Source: an uncultured Oscillospiraceae bacterium (GTDB lineage Bacteria; Bacillota; Clostridia; Oscillospirales; Oscillospiraceae). Taken from it: 64,000 nucleotides of DNA. A program made the translations under genes and the position numbers. The number at the start of each line of letters is the position of its first letter. Position 1 is the first letter of the stretch. Location of the stretch: positions 1 to 64,000 of the forward strand of contig CAJUFJ010000006.1 of NCBI GenBank assembly GCA_910585815.1, read 5' to 3'. The notes below the pieces were generated by a model. The model saw nothing but the letters and a program-made list of their open reading frames with translations, did no database searches and was not told where the DNA came from. Shown here one piece after another: positions 53,742 through 61,951 of this stretch.

Positions 53742-53870
53742 CTCCCTCTCTGAGGGAGCTGTCAGCCGAAGGCTGACTGAGGGAGTTCGTCTACTGGAAG
53801 GTTCCGCTCTACGGACTCCCTCCGTCACGGCTTCGCCGTGCCACCTCCCTCTAAGAGGGAGGCTTTACTG
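53742..53870 (+). repeat. Two-hairpin repeat, GGCTCCCTC family copy C
   Basis: Modules: GGCTCCCTCTCTGAGGGAGC, CAGCCGAAGGCTGA, CTGAGGGAGTT, a variable centre of about 25 bp, ACTCCCTCCGTCACGGCT and TCGCCGTGCC, then CCTCCCTCTAAGAGGGAGGC. The second arm differs from copies A and B with compensating changes (CAGCC/GGCTG instead of GCCGCC/GGCGG). Its end overlaps the 3' end of the XRE gene. Confidence 0.85.
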
Positions 53871-54083
53871 CTCTCTGCCCAGTAGATAATCCGCCGTCAC
53901 GCCGAAGTAGTCGGCAAAGAAGTTCAAAGTTGTCGCGGGTACGTTTATATCTCCATATTCATATCGCTGGTAATTGCGCATAGTTATTCCCATCATGTCA
54001 GCCATATTTTGCTGCGTCAAGCCTTTTTCCTTACGCAGTTTCTTTAGCCGGTTTCCAAAGCCAATCAACAAATTTTTTTCCAT
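53865..54083 (-). CDS. XRE-family helix-turn-helix regulator
   Basis: From ATG 54083 (AAGGAAA upstream) the product has about 72 residues, nearly all a Cro/C1-type HTH (LKKLRKEKGLTQQNMADMMG, TMRNYQRYEYGDINVPATTL) ending in ADYLLGREQ. An ATG at 54113 in frame would overlap the divergent promoter and is rejected. It is divergent to the 72-codon gene at 54168 and probably regulates both. The base composition of the pair is AT-richer than its neighbours. Confidence 0.85.
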   Translation of the reverse strand: MEKNLLIGFGNRLKKLRKEKGLTQQNMADMMGITMRNYQRYEYGDINVPATTLNFFADYFGVTADYLLGREQ

Positions 54084-54101
54084 AAAAATTTCCTTAACCC
54101 C

Positions 54102-54130
54102 TTGACGTATCAAAATATGTCATATATAAT
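54102..54130 (+). promoter_or_regulatory. Promoter between the divergent XRE pair
   Basis: TTGACG (54102-54107), a 17-bp spacer and TATAAT (54125-54130) read towards the gene at 54168. Repeated short ATGTCAT/TGTCATGACA elements around it (about 54116-54156) may be XRE operators. Confidence 0.75.
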
Positions 54131-54167
54131 GAATGTATCATTTTTTGTCATGACAGGAGATATCATT

Positions 54168-54386
54168 ATGACAGACTTCATGCGTTGGATGTACGACCAT
54201 TATATCAAACCCAACATCGAAAGCCAACCCATAGACGAAGGCGAGGCCTTGCAGATCGACCTGCTAAACAACGTGCTCAATCCTCAGATGCAAAAAAACC
54301 TTCAGGAAGTCCTGGCCATTTACGCCACACAGAGCTTCCGCCTGGGGGTGCGCACCGGGATTGCGCTGGACAGCGACCTGGGCTAG
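54168..54386 (+). CDS. Small protein divergent from an XRE regulator
   Basis: ATG 54168 follows ACAGGAGATATCATT and gives 72 residues starting MTDFMRWMYDHYIKPNIES, with a central helix LLNNVLNPQMQKNLQEVLAI and an ending with GVRTGIALDSDLG. It is helical and acidic. I do not recognise it. The XRE partner suggests a regulated accessory pair, perhaps toxin-antitoxin-like, but nothing in the protein proves it. Its stop overlaps the end of the convergent kptA by 4 bp. Confidence 0.7.
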   Translation: MTDFMRWMYDHYIKPNIESQPIDEGEALQIDLLNNVLNPQMQKNLQEVLAIYATQSFRLGVRTGIALDSDLG

Positions 54387-54928
54387 GAGACGAAGTATTT
54401 CGGCTCCACATGCTCACACAGCCACACGCCGTTTTCCGAGCGGTAGAATCCCACCCCATCCCGGACCATGGCCGCCGCGTCGATGGTGATGACCGCCGGG
54501 ATACCGTGGCGCTTGCCCACCGCCATGGCCGTCTCAAAGTCCCCCGACAGGTGGACATACTGCCGACTCATTCTTCGGATGCCCTCCCCCTGAATGGCGG
54601 GGAGAAAACGGGTGGCGGTGCCGTGGTAGAGATACTTGGGCGGCTCCGCCGCTTTCAGCTCCACATCCACCCGCACCGAATGGCCCTGATTGGCCCTGAT
54701 TTTGGTGTGGTCTTCGTTAAAAGCGTACCGCTGTTTGCTGTTTTCCCGGACAATACGCTCCAGTGTATCCATATTGATCTTCCGCCCCGTGCGGTTCACC
54801 CCAGCCAGCAGGGCATCCACGTCGGCCCAGCCGTGCCCGTCCAGGGTAATCCCCGCCGCGTGGGGGTCGTGGCGCAGGACCAGGCTCAAAAATCGGCCCA
54901 GCTTTACATCAGAATTGCTTTGATTCAT
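54383..54928 (-). CDS. kptA: RNA 2'-phosphotransferase KptA/Tpt1
   Basis: The 181-residue protein has the Tpt1/KptA pattern: LGRFLSLVLRHDPHAAGITL, GWADVDALLAGV, RYAFNEDHTKIRANQGHS, LYHGTATRFLPAIQGEGI and RQYVHLSGDFETAMAVGKRH. These include the Arg-His-Arg-Arg set that binds NAD+. The enzyme moves a 2'-phosphate from RNA to NAD+. Its bacterial purpose is unclear, as these bacteria lack tRNA splicing of that kind. It overlaps the 3' flavoprotein gene start by 20 bp. Confidence 0.92.
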   Translation of the reverse strand: MNQSNSDVKLGRFLSLVLRHDPHAAGITLDGHGWADVDALLAGVNRTGRKINMDTLERIVRENSKQRYAFNEDHTKIRANQGHSVRVDVELKAAEPPKYLYHGTATRFLPAIQGEGIRRMSRQYVHLSGDFETAMAVGKRHGIPAVITIDAAAMVRDGVGFYRSENGVWLCEHVEPKYFVS

Positions 54929-56195
54929 CGCTTTCTCCCAAATATGCCGCGGCGCCCTCTCCCGCCGCCCGGCCGGTGGCCCAGGCGATTTGCAGGTTAA
55001 ACCCGCCGGTGTAGGCGTCCACGTCCAGCATCTCCCCGGCGAAAAACAGGCCGGGGATTTTCTTGCTCATCATGGTTTTCGGGTCCACCTCAGAGACCTT
55101 CACCCCTCCGGAGGTGACGATGGCCTCGTCGATGGGCCGGGGGCCGGACACCGCCACGGGGAAGCATTTGAACAGCTCCAGCAGCCGGCGGCGCTCCTGC
55201 TTGGTCAGGTCGTGGGCCTTTTTGTCCCCGGGGATGGCGGCCCGCTCCAGCAGGACGGGCACCAGCAGCCGGGGGGCCAGGGCTCCCAGAAGATTGTCCA
55301 TGTCCTTGTTGGCCCCGGCGGACAGCTCCCGCACCAGGCGGGCGTCCAGGGTGGCCTCGTCCAGGGCGGGCTTTAAGTCGATGGCGCAGGTGTACTGGTC
55401 CTTCTCGAAGTCCCGCATGTGGGCGCTGGCCGACAGCACCAGGGGCCCGGACAGACCGAAGTGGGTGAACAGCAGCTCCCCCTGCTCCTGGTAGACCACC
55501 TTTTTCTTCCGGTTTTTCACTGTCAGCGTGACGTTTTTCAGGGCTAAGCCCTGCATTTGCGCACAGAAGGGGTCGGGGGACTCCAGAGGCACCAGGGATG
55601 GTTTTATGTCAACCAAGGTGTGACCCAGCTCCTCCGCCATCCAGAGGCCGTCGCCGGTGGAGCCGGTGGCGGGGTAGGACAGCCCGCCGGTGGCCAGGAT
55701 CACAGCCTTGCAGGGCTCTCCCCAGCCCCATTTGTCCCCGGCTGTACCAATTTCCACACCGGATACCGCGCCATCCTTCAAGGTCACACTGGACACGCGC
55801 TGCCAGGTGGTCATGGTCACGTTCAGCCGCTTCAACTCGAAAAACAGGGCGTGGATGATGTCGATGGACTTGTCGGAGGCGGGAAAGACCCGGTTGCCCC
55901 GCTCCACCTTCAGCTTCACACCCAGCCCCTCAAAAAACTCCTCCACCCAGGCGGGGGGCGTATGCTCCAGGGCACTGTAGAGGAACTTCCCATTCCGGGG
56001 CGTGGCGGCGCGCACCTCCTCGGGGGAACAGTGGTTGGTCACGTTGCACCGGCCCTTGCCGGTGATGTACAGCTTGCGGCCCACCTTCTGGTTGCGCTCG
56101 ATCAGCGTCACGGCAGCCCCCTGCCGGGCGGCGCAGATGGCCGCCATCATGCCGGCGGCCCCGCCGCCCACCACCACAATATCAAACCACTTCAT
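54909..56195 (-). CDS. HI0933/YhiN-family flavoprotein
   Basis: The 428-residue protein starts with an FAD Rossmann motif (IVVVGGGAAGMMAAICAARQ), then KVGRKLYITGKGRCNVTNHC (typical of HI0933 proteins), ATGGLSYPATGSTGDG and the C-terminal GGFNLQIAWATGRAAGEGAA. The reaction in the family is not known. It overlaps the RpiR gene stop by 4 bp and kptA by 20 bp, so the three form one operon. Confidence 0.92.
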   Translation of the reverse strand: MKWFDIVVVGGGAAGMMAAICAARQGAAVTLIERNQKVGRKLYITGKGRCNVTNHCSPEEVRAATPRNGKFLYSALEHTPPAWVEEFFEGLGVKLKVERGNRVFPASDKSIDIIHALFFELKRLNVTMTTWQRVSSVTLKDGAVSGVEIGTAGDKWGWGEPCKAVILATGGLSYPATGSTGDGLWMAEELGHTLVDIKPSLVPLESPDPFCAQMQGLALKNVTLTVKNRKKKVVYQEQGELLFTHFGLSGPLVLSASAHMRDFEKDQYTCAIDLKPALDEATLDARLVRELSAGANKDMDNLLGALAPRLLVPVLLERAAIPGDKKAHDLTKQERRRLLELFKCFPVAVSGPRPIDEAIVTSGGVKVSEVDPKTMMSKKIPGLFFAGEMLDVDAYTGGFNLQIAWATGRAAGEGAAAYLGESDESKQF

Positions 56196-57055
56196 TCGGG
56201 CACCTTCTCATAGACGTTGTACTCCTCCCAAATCTCCTCCAGGGTGTGGAAGGTGTGGGCCAAGTCCTCATTTTTCCGCTGGCTTACCGCCACCAGCAGG
56301 GCATTCACCAGGGACAGCGGGGCCACCAAGGAGTCCACAAAGGAGGCCATATCGCTGCGGGCCGTGAGGGTGTAGCGGGAGATGGGGGCCAGGGGGGAGG
56401 TCTCGCTGTCGGTGATGGCGATGGCGGTGGCCCCCCGGTCCCGGGCGAAGCTGAGGGCCTGAACCGTCCGGCTGGAGTACCGGGGGAAGCTGATTCCGAT
56501 GACTGCGTCCCCCTCGCCCACCCGGAGCAGGCTCTCGAAGGTCTCGCTGGCGGTGTTGGCCGACACCAGCACCACATTGTCGAAAATCAGATTAAAATAG
56601 AAATGGAGGAAGGAGGCAATGGCCGCCGAGGAGCGCACGCCGATGATGTAAATTTTCCGGGCCGCCACAATGGCGTCCACCGCCCGGTAAAAGCTGTCCC
56701 GGTCCAGCTCCTCCAGGGTCTGGCGGATCTTCTCCACGTCCGACTGGAGCACCATGGACAGCAGGTCCTGGTCCCCCAGGCGGTCGTTGGTCACCTCGAT
56801 GCGCTGCACGGTGGTCAGCCGGTTGCGGATCATCTTTTGCAGGGACCGCTGCATATCCGGGTAGCCGTCGTAGCCCAGCTCAAAGGCGAAGCGGACCACG
56901 GTGGACTCGCTCACCCCCACTCGCTGGCCCAGGCGGCTGGCCGTCATGAAGGCGGCCTTGTCGTAGGACTCCAGAATGAAATTGGCAATCTTCCGCTGGC
57001 CCTTGGAAAAAGTATGCACACTATCCTGAATTACAGTTAAAATATCCCGGTTCAT
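56192..57055 (-). CDS. MurR/RpiR-family transcriptional regulator
   Basis: From ATG 57055 (GGGAGGACAGGAGCC upstream) about 287 residues: an N-terminal HTH_6 (KGQRKIANFILESYDKAAFM, RLGQRVGVSESTVVRFAFEL, LGYDGYPDMQ) and a C-terminal SIS sugar-phosphate domain (KIYIIGVRSSAAIASFLHFY, AVIGISFPRYSSRTVQAL). It senses a phosphosugar and controls a sugar pathway that is not evident nearby. The upstream ATG at 57151 adds an unrelated stretch and lies near the next gene, so it is rejected. Confidence 0.9.
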   Translation of the reverse strand: MNRDILTVIQDSVHTFSKGQRKIANFILESYDKAAFMTASRLGQRVGVSESTVVRFAFELGYDGYPDMQRSLQKMIRNRLTTVQRIEVTNDRLGDQDLLSMVLQSDVEKIRQTLEELDRDSFYRAVDAIVAARKIYIIGVRSSAAIASFLHFYFNLIFDNVVLVSANTASETFESLLRVGEGDAVIGISFPRYSSRTVQALSFARDRGATAIAITDSETSPLAPISRYTLTARSDMASFVDSLVAPLSLVNALLVAVSQRKNEDLAHTFHTLEEIWEEYNVYEKVPE

Positions 57056-57160
57056 GGCTCCTGTCCTCCCGATCAAATCAACGTCTATCATCATACTCGT
57101 TTTCCGGAAGAAACGCAAGAGATTTTTGTGGGAGCTTCGCGCTTTTCCCACAAAAATCTC

Positions 57161-57883
57161 TTAACAGTCGCTTAATGGCCCTGTCAGCTCCAGCAGTTCC
57201 CGGTCGGTGAGATTTCGCCACTGGCCCGCTTTCAGGCTCCGGTCCAGGGCCAGCGGCCCCTCCCGCACCCGTTTGAGCCGCAGCACCTCCAGCCCGGCCT
57301 GGGCGCACATCCGCCGCACCTGCCGGTTTTTCCCCTGGTGGATGGTGATGGAAAGCTGATGCACCCCTCCGCTGTCCCTCCCCCGGCGCACCCGGGCGGG
57401 GGAGAGAAACTCCCCGTCCAGCGTCATGGGGGCAGACAGGACGGGCAGGGCCTTCTGGACGTTCCCCGTCACCCACACCAGATACTCCTTATCCACCTCG
57501 TGGCTGGGGTGGAGGAGCTGGTGGGTGAGGGCGCCGTCGTCGGTGAGGATAAGCAGGCCCTCGGAGTCCATGTCCAGCCGGCCCACCGGCCACACCCGGG
57601 CCCCGCACCCGGCCACCAGGTCAGAGACGGTTTTCCGCCCCTTCTCGTCGGACAGGGTGGTCACATAGCCCCGGGGCTTGTTCAGCATGAGATAGGTCCG
57701 CCCGCCCCCGGGGGTCAGGGGCTTTCCGTCCACCAGGACGGTATCCCGGTCCAGGTCCGCCCGGTCCCCCAGGTGGGCCTTCTCCCCGTTCACCGTCACC
57801 CGTCCGGCGATGATCCACCCCTCCGCCGCCCGCCGGGAGGCCAGCCCGCAGGCGGATATCAGTTTTTGAAGACGTTCCTCCAC
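57161..57883 (-). CDS. rluB: rRNA pseudouridine synthase RluB
   Basis: The 240-residue protein has an N-terminal S4 domain (RLQKLISACGLASRRAAEGW) and the RsuA/RluB catalytic domain with PVGRLDMDSEGLLILTDDGA (catalytic Asp) and HQGKNRQVRRMCAQAG. It probably modifies a 23S rRNA helix. Its start overlaps the dacF stop by 25 bp. Confidence 0.93.
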   Translation of the reverse strand: MEERLQKLISACGLASRRAAEGWIIAGRVTVNGEKAHLGDRADLDRDTVLVDGKPLTPGGGRTYLMLNKPRGYVTTLSDEKGRKTVSDLVAGCGARVWPVGRLDMDSEGLLILTDDGALTHQLLHPSHEVDKEYLVWVTGNVQKALPVLSAPMTLDGEFLSPARVRRGRDSGGVHQLSITIHQGKNRQVRRMCAQAGLEVLRLKRVREGPLALDRSLKAGQWRNLTDRELLELTGPLSDC

Positions 57884-58971
57884 AACCGGCCCCCTCCCTT
57901 CGGCGCTGAAATATCGGAAACACTTCGGCCAGTGATCAGCGGCACTCTGGCCAGCTCCTTGGAGTTGACATAATACACAATCTCCCCCACCTGAGTCCCT
58001 CGGACCACTGGGGCGACAAGGGCAGTCTCGACCAGCTCCCAGGCGGTCTCCACGGTCTCGTCGGGGGCCAGGGCTGCGGTGAGGTCCGCCCCCAGCTCCA
58101 CAGGGCAGACGGGGGACAATCCCCCGGACACAGGCAACTGTCCTGCCCGCGCTCCGGTCTGGGACAGGGGCCGGGCCTGATAATTGGCAAAGCCCCAGTC
58201 AAACAGGGCGGCGTGGTCCGCCCAGTCGCTGGGGGCGTTGAGGGTGACACAAATCAGCGTCATTCCGTCCCGTTTCGCGGCGCTGACCAAGGTGCGGCCC
58301 GCCTTCTCGGTGTAGCCCGTTTTCAGGCCCACGCAGCCCTCATACCGCCACAGCAGTTTGTTGTGGTTGGTAAAGGTACGGGTGCCCAGGGTGATGGATT
58401 TGGTGGCGGCAATTTTGGCCAGCTCCTCATTCTCCAGACAGGCCCGGGCGAGAATTGCCATGTCCCGGGCGCTGGAGCGGTGGCCCTCGGCGTCCAGGCC
58501 GTTTGGGTTGGCAAAGCCGGTGTCGGTCATGCCCAGCGCCCGGGCTTTTTCATTCATTTGGGAGACAAACTCCTCCACCGTGCCCCCGCAGTGGCCGGCG
58601 ATGGCCAGGGCGGCGTCGTTGCCCGAGCGGAGGAGCAGGCCATAGAGCAGAGCCTCCAGGGTGATCTCCTCCCCCGGGCGCAGGTAGATGGAGGAGCCCT
58701 CCACCCCCGCCCACTCCGGGGCCACGGTGACCACCTCCTCCAGCCGGTGCCCTGACTCCAGGGCCACCAGGGCGGTCATCAGCTTGGTGGTGCTGGCAAT
58801 GAGCCGGGAAGTGCGGCCGTCCTTCTCATAGAGCACCCGACCGGTGCCGGCGTCCATCAGCACCGCACTGGCGGCGGAAAGTTTGGGAGGGGCGGCCCCC
58901 TCCGCCCGGACGGCGGGCAGGGCGCACCACAGCAGCGCCCCGGCCAGGATCGCAGAAAAAAACCGCTTCAT
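57859..58971 (-). CDS. dacF: D-alanyl-D-alanine carboxypeptidase (DacF-type PBP)
   Basis: The 370-residue protein has a signal peptide (FFSAILAGALLWCALPAVRA), then the serine-peptidase S11 motifs: SxxK in IASTTKLMTAL, SxN in LLRSGNDAALAIAGHCGG and KTG in GLKTGYTEKAG. A C-terminal PBP5-like beta domain follows. It trims peptidoglycan side chains outside the membrane. Its place before gerW, DUF2953 and scpAB matches the sporulation-linked order known in Bacillus and Clostridia. Confidence 0.94.
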   Translation of the reverse strand: MKRFFSAILAGALLWCALPAVRAEGAAPPKLSAASAVLMDAGTGRVLYEKDGRTSRLIASTTKLMTALVALESGHRLEEVVTVAPEWAGVEGSSIYLRPGEEITLEALLYGLLLRSGNDAALAIAGHCGGTVEEFVSQMNEKARALGMTDTGFANPNGLDAEGHRSSARDMAILARACLENEELAKIAATKSITLGTRTFTNHNKLLWRYEGCVGLKTGYTEKAGRTLVSAAKRDGMTLICVTLNAPSDWADHAALFDWGFANYQARPLSQTGARAGQLPVSGGLSPVCPVELGADLTAALAPDETVETAWELVETALVAPVVRGTQVGEIVYYVNSKELARVPLITGRSVSDISAPKGGGRLWRNVFKN

Positions 58972-59041
58972 GTTGCCACCTTCTTTTCAGTCGATGGTGT
59001 TAGTATGGAGCGGTCTTTCTCCATTTTTTCCAGGAAATTTT

Positions 59042-59470
59042 TTATTCCGCAAAGTCTCCGTCGGCTGCCTTCTGCGCCTTTTTCTCCTGCTGCTTCTCAA
59101 TGAACCCGGTCACCTTGTCCACCACTTCGGGCACCGTCTCAATCACCCGGTCCACAGTGGTGGCGGGGGGCGGGGCCACGGGGAGCAGCTTCACGCTGCC
59201 GTCCTCCCGGACAATCAGGAAGGCCACCGGCTCCAGCTTGGCGCTGGCGGCGGAGCCGCCGCCAAAGCCCTCCTTGGGGGCTCCGGACTTGGTGGTGAAC
59301 TCCGTGCCGCCGCCCCCCATACCGAAGGACATCCGGGACACCGGGATCAGGGTGACCCCCTCCGCGTGGATGGGGGTGCCGATGATGGTGTTGGCGTCGG
59401 CCATCGTTTTGATATGCTCCATGGTAATCTGCATCAGCTCGCCAAGGGAGTTCTTTTTCTCCTGTTCCAT
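59042..59470 (-). CDS. gerW: GerW (YtfJ) sporulation protein
   Basis: The 142-residue protein has the YtfJ pattern: LGELMQITMEHIKTMADANT, IIGTPIHAEGVTLIPVSRMS, then a Gly-rich loop (FGMGGGGTEF ... GFGGGSAASAKLEPVAFLIV) and a C-terminal hydrophobic KLLPVAPPPATTVDRV. GerW is needed for normal spore germination in Bacillus. It supports a spore-forming ancestry. It lies 3 bp after the DUF2953 gene. Confidence 0.92.
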   Translation of the reverse strand: MEQEKKNSLGELMQITMEHIKTMADANTIIGTPIHAEGVTLIPVSRMSFGMGGGGTEFTTKSGAPKEGFGGGSAASAKLEPVAFLIVREDGSVKLLPVAPPPATTVDRVIETVPEVVDKVTGFIEKQQEKKAQKAADGDFAE

Positions 59471-59473
59471 AGG

Positions 59474-60115
59474 TCATGCCGCCTTTCTCCGTTTTCGTTT
59501 CAGCCGCTTTCGCGCGGCGAGTGCTCTAAACAGGGCCTTCCAGCCCGCCCGCAGGCCGATCCACACCACCGTCCCGATTTTGATGGACAGGGCGGCCTGG
59601 CCGTATACCGTCATGCCCGGGGCGTCGAAGTCCAGCTTCACCCGTGCCGTGCCATCCTTCACATGGAAGGCCTTGGTCAAGGGGTGCCACAGCGCCCCCA
59701 GGGCGGCGTTGGCCTGGCCGTAGAGCATGGCCGTGTCCGCCGGGTCGCTGCCGCCGGCGGTGAGCTCCAGCTCCAGCACGTCCACCCGCAGACCCCGCCA
59801 CATGCCCTTTGCCGCCTCCAGCGCCACGGGGAGCAGGGCCTGGGCGTATTCCAGTGCTCCGCCTACCTTTTCGGGGAGGGGCGTGGGGGGGCGCTCCTTT
59901 TTGGGCTTCTTTGGCTTCTTTTTCCGGGACTCTTTCGGCTTTTGGGGCTCTTTTTTCTCCTTTGGCTTTGCGGGGAGGAGCTTTATATGGAACCGTCCCA
60001 GTCGTATCCACAGGAAAAACCCCTCTGCGTTAAATTCCGCCCGGCCGCCCACCCGGACCTGCCCGAGAAGGAGCAGGACCAGAACCACCACGGCCAGGAC
60101 AAACAGGGCCTTCAC
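59474..60115 (-). CDS. DUF2953 (YtfI-like) membrane protein
   Basis: The 213-residue protein has an N-terminal membrane helix (LFVLAVVVLVLLLLGQV), a lysine-rich linker (PKEKKEPQKPKESRKKKPKK) and a C-terminal DUF2953 region (GLRVDVLELELTAGGSDPAD, YGQANAALGALWHPL). YtfI-like genes precede ytfJ in Bacillus too. Function unknown. It overlaps scpB by 4 bp. Confidence 0.85.
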   Translation of the reverse strand: MKALFVLAVVVLVLLLLGQVRVGGRAEFNAEGFFLWIRLGRFHIKLLPAKPKEKKEPQKPKESRKKKPKKPKKERPPTPLPEKVGGALEYAQALLPVALEAAKGMWRGLRVDVLELELTAGGSDPADTAMLYGQANAALGALWHPLTKAFHVKDGTARVKLDFDAPGMTVYGQAALSIKIGTVVWIGLRAGWKALFRALAARKRLKRKRRKAA

Positions 60116-60738
60116 GTTCCCTCCGCCGGGGGCTCCGGCGGCGCTTCCGACTCCTCCAGCACCTCGGCCTCCCGGAGTCGGGCCAGGCTGGCCTCCAGTT
60201 CCAGGGTCATCTGGCTGCCCTCCTGGGACTGGTTGGGCAGCTCGGGCAGCTCCTCCAGGCTGGACAGGCCAAAGGAGCGCAGGAAGTTTTTGGTAGTTTT
60301 AAACTGCACCGGCCGGCCAGGGACGGCCAGACGGCCCGCCTCCTCGATAAGCTCCCGCTCCAGCAGCAGGCCCATGGTGTAGGAGCTGTCCACCCCCCGC
60401 ACCTGGTCCACATAGGCCCGGGTGACGGGCTGGTAGTAGGCGATGATGGCCAGCACCTCCAGCGCCGGCTGGGACAGCCGGGCCGGCTTGCGGCTCTCCA
60501 GAGTCTTGCGGATGTAGCCGGCAAACTCCGGGGCGGAGCACAGCTGATAGCTGGTGTCCAGCTTTACCAGGCGGATGCCCCGGCGGTCGTAGCTGTATTT
60601 GTCCATCAGCCGCTGGGCCACCGCGTCCAGGGTGGGCCGGTCCACCTCCAGCCCCAGGCACAGCCGCTCCACCGCCACCGGCTCCCCGGCGGCAAACAGC
60701 ACCCCCTCCAGGGCGGATTCTAATTCTTTGACTTCCAT
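60112..60738 (-). CDS. scpB: Segregation and condensation protein B
   Basis: The 208-residue protein consists of two winged helices: LESALEGVLFAAGEPVAVER, GIRLVKLDTSYQLCSAPEFA and QPALEVLAIIAYYQPVTRAY with VRGVDSSYTMGLLLERELI. The C-terminal tail is Glu-rich. It binds ScpA and the SMC heads in the bacterial condensin. 19 bp after scpA. Confidence 0.95.
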   Translation of the reverse strand: MEVKELESALEGVLFAAGEPVAVERLCLGLEVDRPTLDAVAQRLMDKYSYDRRGIRLVKLDTSYQLCSAPEFAGYIRKTLESRKPARLSQPALEVLAIIAYYQPVTRAYVDQVRGVDSSYTMGLLLERELIEEAGRLAVPGRPVQFKTTKNFLRSFGLSSLEELPELPNQSQEGSQMTLELEASLARLREAEVLEESEAPPEPPAEGT

Positions 60739-60757
60739 TTGGGGGCACCCTCTTTCA

Positions 60758-61552
60758 TCAATAGTTCTCCGAGGTAAACTCCACCGCGCCCTCCTCCCGG
60801 GTGCAGGTGACGGTGCAGTCCGACTCGGTGCCCGCCAGCAGCAGACGGCGGGCCTTGCACAGCTCCAGCACAGCCAGGAAGGTGGCCACCACCTCCGACC
60901 GGCTGCGGCTGCCCTTGAACAGGGCCCGGAACCGGGTGACGCCGAAGGTAATCAGCCGCTTGATGATCTCTCCCGCCTTGTCGGCCACGGGGTAGGGCTC
61001 CCGGCCCACGATGCCCTGAAAGGCGGACACCGGCGGGGGAAGCTTGTTGTCCAGCCGGCTCAGCACCGCCGTCATGGCGTGGAGCAGGTCCTTTCTGTCG
61101 TGGACGTAGCGGTATATCTTATCGGGCTGGACCGCCTCGGGCACCTTGGTCAGGTAGTCCCGGCCGATCTGATAGCGGCTGTCCAGGGCGGGAACCACCG
61201 CTTTGACCTTCAAATAATTTTCGTTGCGCTGGTGGGCCTCCAGGGTGGCAATGAGCTGTTCCATCTCGCTCATGGCCTCCTCGTCGTGAATGGACAGCAG
61301 CATCCGGGTTTTGATATACACCAGGTGGGAAGCCATGGTGACAAAGTCGCTGGCAACCTCCAGGTCCAGCTCCTTCCGCTTGTTCATCCACTCCATGTAC
61401 TGGTCCAGGATCAGGGAAATTTGGATGTCCTTGATTTCCAGCTTGTTCTTGCTCAGCAGGTGGAGGATCAGGTCCAGAGGGCCCACAAAGTCCTCCATGT
61501 TCTCCTCTTTTGCCTTCACCACCCCTTCCAGGTGGTAAATGGGAGCCTCCAA
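60758..61552 (-). CDS. scpA: Segregation and condensation protein A (kleisin)
   Basis: Starting at TTG 61552 (GGGGAGG 8 bases upstream) the product has about 264 residues beginning with an initiator Met then EAPIYHLEGVVKAKEENMED. It has the kleisin N-terminus FVGPLDLILHLLSKNKLEIK and DFVTMASHLVYIKTRMLL. A longer frame to 61618 exists but lacks a start signal. It bridges the SMC heads with ScpB. Confidence 0.93.
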   Translation of the reverse strand: MEAPIYHLEGVVKAKEENMEDFVGPLDLILHLLSKNKLEIKDIQISLILDQYMEWMNKRKELDLEVASDFVTMASHLVYIKTRMLLSIHDEEAMSEMEQLIATLEAHQRNENYLKVKAVVPALDSRYQIGRDYLTKVPEAVQPDKIYRYVHDRKDLLHAMTAVLSRLDNKLPPPVSAFQGIVGREPYPVADKAGEIIKRLITFGVTRFRALFKGSRSRSEVVATFLAVLELCKARRLLLAGTESDCTVTCTREEGAVEFTSENY

Positions 61553-61636
61553 GGGCCCACCTCCCCATTTTAGGATTATCTTTTTGTTTATTATACCAGT
61601 TTGTGGAGCAAAAGACAAGCAGATTTCAAATAAGTC

Positions 61637-61669
61637 TTGACAAGTTCATAAAACGTACATATAATGTAC
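61637..61669 (+). promoter_or_regulatory. Consensus promoter with palindromic operator over the -10 box
   Basis: TTGACA (61637-61642), a 17-bp spacer and TATAAT (61660-61665) are perfect sigma-A boxes. GTACAT-ATA-ATGTAC (61655-61669) is an inverted repeat overlapping the -10, fitting repression by the small ribbon-helix-helix protein encoded next. Confidence 0.85.
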
Positions 61670-61685
61670 TTTGGAGGTGAGATTC

Positions 61686-61838
61686 TTGTCCCCAAAGCAA
61701 AAGGCCTACACAGAGCGAGTCAGCACGTTCCTCTCTGTACAGCAGTTAGAATCCTTGAAGCAGGAGGCTGAACAGAAAGGAACCAACGTCAGCGCGTTGA
61801 TTCGTATGATTATTCTGGAGCATCTGGCCGAAAAATAA
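61686..61838 (+). CDS. Small ribbon-helix-helix protein (50 aa)
   Basis: TTG 61686, behind TTGGAGGTGAGATTC, begins a 50-codon frame: SPKQKAYTERVSTFLSVQQL followed by a helix and NVSALIRMIILEHLAEK. A beta-strand followed by two helices (LESLKQEAEQKG, then NVSALIRMIILEHLA) is the RHH_1/CopG/Arc fold. It likely represses its own consensus promoter. The small gene at 61952 may be its operon partner. Confidence 0.8.
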   Translation: MSPKQKAYTERVSTFLSVQQLESLKQEAEQKGTNVSALIRMIILEHLAEK

Positions 61839-61951
61839 GAGTTCCGGCGACCAAGACAAGTCAACACCGAAACTCTTAAAACCAACACCCGGAGGTCTGG
61901 CAAATCTATTATGCCACACTTCCTGGTGAAAATCAACAGGAGGTTTTAAAA

